A stretch of 64,000 bases of DNA from positions 868,001 through 932,000 of the forward strand of contig NZ_AP031496.1 of assembly GCF_042850945.1 (NCBI RefSeq), read 5' to 3'. The notes beneath the pieces were generated by a model. That model was not told the DNA's origin. It worked only from the letters and a program-made list of their open reading frames with translations, and did no database searches. Shown here piece after piece: positions 59,171 through 64,000 of this stretch. The DNA is from Halioxenophilus aromaticivorans. GTDB lineage: Bacteria; Pseudomonadota; Gammaproteobacteria; Pseudomonadales; Cellvibrionaceae. The position numbers were made by a program, and so were the translations under genes. Position 1 is the first letter of the stretch. Each line of letters begins with the position of its first letter.

Positions 59171-61567
59171 ATGAAGATTATGGACGGTCTCACGCTCGCC
59201 CCAGCCAACGTTTTTAAACCACTCGCTCTGTCTGTTTTAGTGCTCGGCCTATCCGCCTGCGGTGGCAGCGGTGGCGGGTCCACTTCCGCCGTTTCGGCGC
59301 AGCAAAGCCAAACCACTGCGAGTGGTCAGAGCCCTGCTTCAAATAGCGGCAGTAGTAGCTCTAGCGGCTCGCAAACCGGGAGTGCAGATAACGTCACAAC
59401 TGCGGCGTCGGAAACGATTGACGAAACCAGCAAAGACGTGGTTGGCGTTCAGGAAGAGGCGGTGGATACCCGTACACAAACCACAGCCGCCGGCGGTAAG
59501 CCCAAAATCACCATGACGGCACCGGCTGATGGCGCTGTGGTTAATAACAAGGCCCAGTTTGCAATTAAGGCCACCGCTTGGGACAACGATGGCGCGGTGG
59601 ATCGGGTCACGTTTTTTGTTAACAACCAACGGGTGGGCAGTGATTACAGCCAGCCATTCACATTTACCTACAAAAATGCAGTGCCTGGCCGCTACAAAGT
59701 CTACGCCATGGCTCACGACGACAAAGATCTTTCCTCTAAGTCCTCTGTGCACTGGGTAACCGTTAAAGACGAAAGCGACGGTAAACCTACGGTCAGCATT
59801 ACTTCTCCGGGCGATGTTTCCGATTTTGTAGTGGGTAAAACCATTCAAATCACAGCCGCCGCCACGGACAGCGATGGCTCTATCAAAAAGGTTGAGTTCT
59901 TCAGTAACGGCGAAAAACTGGGCTCAGATGCCAACAAACCCTATCAACTGGCCTGGGCCGATGCCGAGGTGGGTAGCCACGATATTCATGTGGTTGCCAC
60001 CGACAACCAAGGACTAACCGCCCAGTCTGATACCCACCGCGTTGCCGTAAACGAAGCCTCGGGCTCTGGCAAACTGGTGACCTACCCAGCGTCCGACGTA
60101 ATCACCCAAAAATTCAAGTCCAATAGATTCGGCGTTAAGGTCACCCAAAACGGGGCCACTAAGAATTCCTTTGTTTATGAAGAAGATAACAGCAGTAAAC
60201 ATAGCTGGGCTGGTAACTACGGTTACATGCAAGAAGCCAATCATTGGACCACCTTTTCGTTCAGTGGCGCCGTCAACGTGGAAGCCAGCCGGTTGGACGG
60301 TAAAAAAATATCCAGCTGCGTGATACGGCCCAAAGCTTTAAAAATCAACCCAACCATTGCCGGTAACAAATGCAGCTTCCGGTTGAACAAGCCGGTTAAG
60401 GTATCGGTTGAGATTGATGAAACCAGCAAGATTACCCAACACATCGACAAGATGGGGCAAATCACCAAAAAGATTGTTAAACACCCGCTGTTTGTATTTG
60501 CCGATGCAATGGAGCAAGACATTCCCAAGGCTGGCGATAAAAACGTGGTGTATTTTAAACCGGGCATACACGAAATTGGCAAACAGTACCAAATACCGAA
60601 TAACACAACGGTGTACATTGCCGGTGGCGCCTATGTGATTGGCTCGTTTACCACCAAAAACAAGAACCCCAGCAACGTAACCATCCGTGGCCGTGGCATA
60701 TTGTCCGGTGGCGGCCTTGGCGAGGGCAAGTCTGAAAAAGTTGGCTGGAAAAATCACGCGGTGGACTTCTCTAAAGGCCGCAAGGGCAAAGGCCTTGTGG
60801 TAGAAGGTATCACCATTACAGACCCTCTGCGTAGCTGCATCCTCAGTTACAGCCAAGTTGACGTTAAAAACACCAAGTTGTTCAGTTGGCGCCATAGAAA
60901 CGACGGCATTGTGGCCGGCAATGGCTCGCTAATAGAGAACAATTTCCTAAAGGTGCAGGATGACAACATCAAGTTGTATTACGGCAATCAGACCGTGCGC
61001 AACAATGTCATTTGGCAACAGACCTCCGGTGCAGTGTTTAAATTTGCGTGGGACTTAAAAGGTGTGTCCAAGAACATCAAAGTGTCTAATATCGATATTA
61101 TTCACAGCGATGTGTTCTTTGACTACGCTAAGGGCGAAACCGATCGACCAGAGCTGAACAGTACCAGTGCTGTCTTTAGTGCCATGGGGTTTGGTAAGAA
61201 TGCGGCCTTCCGCGATAACAGCTTCCAAAATATTCGCATTGAGGAAGAGAATCTATTGCGTTTGATGGCTCTGCGTATGGTATCCACCCACCATACCTCT
61301 GCCGGTAAATCTACCTGGGGCAATCCAAACACCTCCGCCAGCAAAACCATTGAGAACATTACCATCGATAATCTGTCTCTTGCTGGTGTGCCCTACAAGC
61401 AGAGTACCTTCTACGGTAACAAGGGTGGTGCTATCAAGAAGATTGCGTTTTCTAATCTCAGAGTGGACGGCCAGTTGATTGCCAATAACAACCAGTTAAC
61501 AAGCCGATTAGATGGCGTAGGTCTTAAGACGGTTGGCAACGTCAGTAATATCTCTATATCTCCCTAG
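59171..61567 (+). CDS. Second GH49-type beta-helix lipoprotein with two Ig-like domains
   Basis: The product has about 798 residues from ATG 59171; the open frame reaches 59033 but the signal peptide starts at MKIMDG. The lipobox LGLSAC gives Cys30, and a Ser/Gly/Thr-rich linker follows. Two Ig-like repeats (about 108-200 and 205-295), a GH49-type N-domain (about 300-445) and a parallel beta-helix come next. The catalytic aspartate spacing is kept: Asp578 (HRNDGI) and Asp597-Asp598 (KVQDDN). It is a clear full-length paralogue of the gene at 1573-3939, most alike in the beta-helix and differing in the linker. No start-proximal ribosome binding site is obvious. Substrate is probably an alpha-glucan or EPS. 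Confidence 0.8.
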   Translation: MKIMDGLTLAPANVFKPLALSVLVLGLSACGGSGGGSTSAVSAQQSQTTASGQSPASNSGSSSSSGSQTGSADNVTTAASETIDETSKDVVGVQEEAVDTRTQTTAAGGKPKITMTAPADGAVVNNKAQFAIKATAWDNDGAVDRVTFFVNNQRVGSDYSQPFTFTYKNAVPGRYKVYAMAHDDKDLSSKSSVHWVTVKDESDGKPTVSITSPGDVSDFVVGKTIQITAAATDSDGSIKKVEFFSNGEKLGSDANKPYQLAWADAEVGSHDIHVVATDNQGLTAQSDTHRVAVNEASGSGKLVTYPASDVITQKFKSNRFGVKVTQNGATKNSFVYEEDNSSKHSWAGNYGYMQEANHWTTFSFSGAVNVEASRLDGKKISSCVIRPKALKINPTIAGNKCSFRLNKPVKVSVEIDETSKITQHIDKMGQITKKIVKHPLFVFADAMEQDIPKAGDKNVVYFKPGIHEIGKQYQIPNNTTVYIAGGAYVIGSFTTKNKNPSNVTIRGRGILSGGGLGEGKSEKVGWKNHAVDFSKGRKGKGLVVEGITITDPLRSCILSYSQVDVKNTKLFSWRHRNDGIVAGNGSLIENNFLKVQDDNIKLYYGNQTVRNNVIWQQTSGAVFKFAWDLKGVSKNIKVSNIDIIHSDVFFDYAKGETDRPELNSTSAVFSAMGFGKNAAFRDNSFQNIRIEEENLLRLMALRMVSTHHTSAGKSTWGNPNTSASKTIENITIDNLSLAGVPYKQSTFYGNKGGAIKKIAFSNLRVDGQLIANNNQLTSRLDGVGLKTVGNVSNISISP

Positions 61568-61602
61568 CGCACCCGGTTCCCTTCTAATTTAGCCTTTACA
61601 AA

Positions 61603-61626
61603 ACGCCCCGTTGATTGGGGCATTTC
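61603..61626 (+). terminator. Weak hairpin after the second GH49-type gene
   Basis: The stem GCCCC/GGGGC with a 7-nt loop is followed by ATTTCCC. The T-run is poor, so this is a tentative terminator. Confidence 0.4.
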
Positions 61627-61752
61627 CCATTCCCCAATTCCCTTTTTACGCCACAATTTAATAGCCAGATTCGTAGTAGCCAGGCTCGCTGGTTTAGAAG
61701 AAGTTTCTGTACAGGGTTGGGGGCTGGGTAGAACTCATCCGGAGGGGCCGGT

Positions 61753-62220
61753 TTACGTATCGGCATTGCCCAGGACGGTGATGTGCTCCCACTCCCTTTC
61801 GGTTACGGGTTGTACCGAGAGTCTGCCTTGATTTACCAAAACCATATCGGCCAGTATTGCATCCTGTTTGATGTGCTTGAGCGGCACCGGCAATTTGAAT
61901 TTGTGTAGGAATTGAATATCAACGCAATACCAACGCGGCTTTTCTTGGGTGGCTTTGGGGTCAAAATAGCGGCTTTCGCCATCGTACTGAGCTGGGTCCG
62001 GGTAGGCGGTTTGGGTCACAGTGGCCGTACCCACCACCGCCGGTACTTTGCAGCTACTGTGGTAAAACAATATTTGGTCACCTACGCCAATGTCATCGCG
62101 TATTAGATTGCGGGCCTGGTAATTGCGGATGCCATCCCAGCGGCCTGTTTTATTGGGCTCTGCGGCCAAATCGTCGATGCTGTATTCATCAGGTTCGGAC
62201 TTAAATAGCCAATAGGTCAT
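61753..62220 (-). CDS. EVE-domain protein (Thy28-like)
   Basis: The 155-residue single-domain protein starts MTYWLFKSEPDEYSIDDL and contains GRWDGIRNYQARNLIRDDIGVGDQ, the EVE signature. EVE is a PUA-like fold thought to bind modified bases in DNA or RNA; stand-alone copies are common in proteobacteria and close in sequence to human THYN1. No restriction or other modification gene is adjacent, so a housekeeping role is more likely than defence. Confidence 0.92.
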   Translation of the reverse strand: MTYWLFKSEPDEYSIDDLAAEPNKTGRWDGIRNYQARNLIRDDIGVGDQILFYHSSCKVPAVVGTATVTQTAYPDPAQYDGESRYFDPKATQEKPRWYCVDIQFLHKFKLPVPLKHIKQDAILADMVLVNQGRLSVQPVTEREWEHITVLGNADT

Positions 62221-62233
62221 AAGCTGTGCCTCG

Positions 62234-62284
62234 ATTCACCAGTACCTTTAATCCACCAGTACCTAAAATTCACCAGTATTCCTG
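62234..62284. repeat. Three tandem 17-bp repeats
   Basis: Units at 62234-62250, 62251-62267 and 62268-62284 share A(T)(T/C)CACCAGTA followed by variable bases. They lie just upstream of the EVE gene start (62220, reading leftwards). The remaining about 300 bp up to the next gene hold no gene that I can see. Confidence 0.65.
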
Positions 62285-62593
62285 ATCATTTGTATCATTC
62301 GGCCGGAGCGAAAACATATCACGGGCAAGTATTCGCGCCAAATACTTTGGGCGGCTTAGCAGGGGCATAAACAGCGTTTCTGCTCGAGCACTGACGAAAA
62401 ATTGCCCATATCTCACGGTAAAGGTCAATAGCATTAGTGGCGCAGTGCCGGCAGTGGCAGCCTTAAAAACGGAACATTTGGTTAAAGCCTGACGTTTTCA
62501 ACTTTGGGTACACTGTGTGGGCAGGGCTCGCTTCCCCGAAGCTGGGCCGGATAACAACCATAAACACATCAGTTCTACAGCGGGAGCCAGGTG

Positions 62594-63703
62594 ATGACCT
62601 CAACCAACTGCCTTTTTGAAGCGTTCAACTCGGATAAGCTGAGCCTTGCCAATCGATTGGTGATGGCGCCCATGACCCGCAGTTTTTCGCCCCACAATGT
62701 GCCCAGCGATCAGGTTGTGGAATATTACCGTCGGCGAGCGGCCGGTGGGTTGGGGTTGATCATAACTGAGGGGACGACCATCAATCATATAGCCGCCCAT
62801 GGCTATCCCAACGTGCCTAATTTCCATGGTGAACAGGCGCTAGAGGCTTGGCGCAAGGTGGCCAATGCAGTGCATGCCGAAGGTGGCAAGATTGCGCCGC
62901 AATTGTGGCACGTTGGCGCAGCACGTAGGCCGGGAACCGAACCCGGAGGACAGACCCCAGGCTTCAGCCCCTCGGGCATGTTTATGCCCGGTAAAATCAC
63001 CGGCCATGCCATGACCAAAGACGATATCGATGAGGTTGTACAGGCCTATGCGCAAGCCGCCAAAGATGCACAACAAGCGGGGTTTGATGCCATTGAAATT
63101 CACGCGGCCCACGGCTATTTGATTGACCAGTTTTTCTGGGCCGGTACTAATCAACGCGAAGACGAATACGGTGGCGATATGGCCGCCCGTGGCCGCTTTG
63201 CGCAAGAGATTGTGAGCGCCATTCGCGCAGCTGTGGGCCCGGATTTCGCCATCATATTGCGTTGGTCCCAATGGAAGCAGCAGGCCTACGATGCACGTCT
63301 AGTCGAAACCCCGGAAGCCTTAGCGGAATTCATTCAGCCCTTGGCCGATGCCGGAGTCGATATATTCCACTGTTCCACCCGTCGCTTTTGGCAGCCAGAG
63401 TTTGAAAGCAGTAATCTGAACCTCGCCGGTTGGGTTAAGAAACTCACTGGCAAGGCCACCATTACCGTGGGCAGCGTGGGGCTGAGCGATGAGTTTTTGC
63501 CAGAGTCTGCCAACGCCGGCTTTAAAGAGGCTTCGCCGGTTAATTTTGATGAGCTGGTTGAACGCATGGAAAATAATGAGTTCGACCTGGTGGCCTTGGG
63601 CCGTTCGGTCATTGCCAACCCAGATTGGCCCAAGTTGGTCCAAGCAGGCAAGTTCGATCAATTAAAGCCCTATGAAAAGCGGTATTTGGAGTCCTTAGTT
63701 TAA
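62594..63703 (+). CDS. Old Yellow Enzyme family alkene reductase (NemA-like)
   Basis: This FMN-dependent NAD(P)H oxidoreductase reduces activated C=C bonds or nitro compounds. It has 369 residues from ATG 62594 (GGGAG upstream; a GTG directly precedes it). The TIM-barrel markers are NRLVMAPMTRS near 20, GLIITEGTTI, QLWHVGAARRP, the active-site IEIHAAHGYLIDQFF near 178 and the FMN-phosphate part DLVALGRSVIANPDW near the C terminus. Members often respond to electrophile stress, but no nemR-like regulator is adjacent in the window. Confidence 0.9.
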   Translation: MTSTNCLFEAFNSDKLSLANRLVMAPMTRSFSPHNVPSDQVVEYYRRRAAGGLGLIITEGTTINHIAAHGYPNVPNFHGEQALEAWRKVANAVHAEGGKIAPQLWHVGAARRPGTEPGGQTPGFSPSGMFMPGKITGHAMTKDDIDEVVQAYAQAAKDAQQAGFDAIEIHAAHGYLIDQFFWAGTNQREDEYGGDMAARGRFAQEIVSAIRAAVGPDFAIILRWSQWKQQAYDARLVETPEALAEFIQPLADAGVDIFHCSTRRFWQPEFESSNLNLAGWVKKLTGKATITVGSVGLSDEFLPESANAGFKEASPVNFDELVERMENNEFDLVALGRSVIANPDWPKLVQAGKFDQLKPYEKRYLESLV

Positions 63704-64000
63704 GACGCCGGCGAGTCTTAATGTGCAGCTTAATAACCTTGTCCGGCCGCCGATCACCGTGCGGCTGGGTCAACATTGCCAAACTTAATGACGCAACAAA
63801 CTACAAGTGCAAAAAACTTAAAGTCGCGTAGACTTAAAAGCACAAGCCTAGAAAAGCTAAATTAGTCAACAAAGAAAACAGGAAGGCGATAAATAGGCGA
63901 GCGCCAGCCTCCAGATCCGTCTCTTTGCTTTATGCTTTTGCCCTCCCTTCTTTTCCGTACTTACGAGCTTGCTTAAAAACCGAGCCATTACCCAATATCT
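63704..64000. other. Right-edge intergenic sequence
   Basis: About 300 bp with no supported gene. I see no strong terminator after the OYE gene and no clear open frame entering from the right edge. Confidence 0.4.

Noticed and set aside
61753..62220. EVE protein as part of a defence or modified-base system
   Set aside because: No nuclease, methyltransferase or restriction gene is adjacent; stand-alone EVE proteins are common housekeeping genes.

Overview
The window looks like chromosomal DNA of a marine gammaproteobacterium, most likely of the Cellvibrionales (Saccharophagus/Teredinibacter/Simiduia type). The reasons are the 16S rRNA signature, the Pseudomonas-like long EF-Tu, the gene order birA-coaX-SPOR-tRNAs-tuf-secE-nusG-rpl-rpoBC, and an envelope rich in lipoproteins and polysaccharide-active proteins. 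The taxonomic call rests on recall of these features, not on a database search.

Region by region: (1) 1-9 kb is the end of an exopolysaccharide locus: a partial membrane protein, a GT2 glycosyltransferase, an inverted GH49-type beta-helix lipoprotein, then an epsL-epsE-epsF-epsG-like assembly and export set. (2) 9.2-14.9 kb is a complete rRNA operon (16S-23S-5S) with a strong P1-like promoter and no tRNA in the internal spacer. (3) 14.9-15.7 kb is a gene-free, hairpin-rich stretch with REP-like palindromes and a probable IS21-family end remnant. (4) 15.7-20.2 kb holds a chorismate-lyase-like gene, alr, birA, coaX and a SPOR-domain gene. (5) 20.2-34.8 kb is the tRNA-Thr/Tyr/Gly/Thr-tufB-tRNA-Trp-secE-nusG-rplKAJL-rpoBC block. 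(6) 35-37.7 kb has two peptidoglycan genes (L,D-transpeptidase and M14 amidase lipoprotein) between rpoC and rpsL. (7) 38-42.6 kb is the str operon rpsL-rpsG-fusA-tufA, which ends at a terminator with no S10 operon behind it; a VanY-type carboxypeptidase follows.

(8) 44.2-55.5 kb is the most interesting part. It holds an ECF sigma factor with an NrsF-type (DUF1109) membrane anti-sigma factor, an atypical winged-helix regulator, two glycosyltransferases (GT2 and GT-C), a periplasmic CxxC protein, a beta-barrel protein, the arsenosugar-type radical SAM enzyme ArsS, a VTT-membrane/disulfide-reductase fusion, a DUF547 protein and the arsenite methyltransferase ArsM. Three promoter-like sites with the same architecture, GTAAC-N17-CGTA(T/A)T, precede the regulator, arsS and the fusion gene. 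This points to one metal- or arsenic-responsive ECF regulon that makes a glycosylated arsenical or a related envelope product.

(9) 55.5-64 kb holds a cytosolic CZB chemoreceptor, a DUF1338 protein, a DUF4019 protein, a 15-bp minisatellite, a second GH49-type lipoprotein (paralogue of the one at 1.6-3.9 kb), an EVE-domain protein and an Old Yellow Enzyme homologue.
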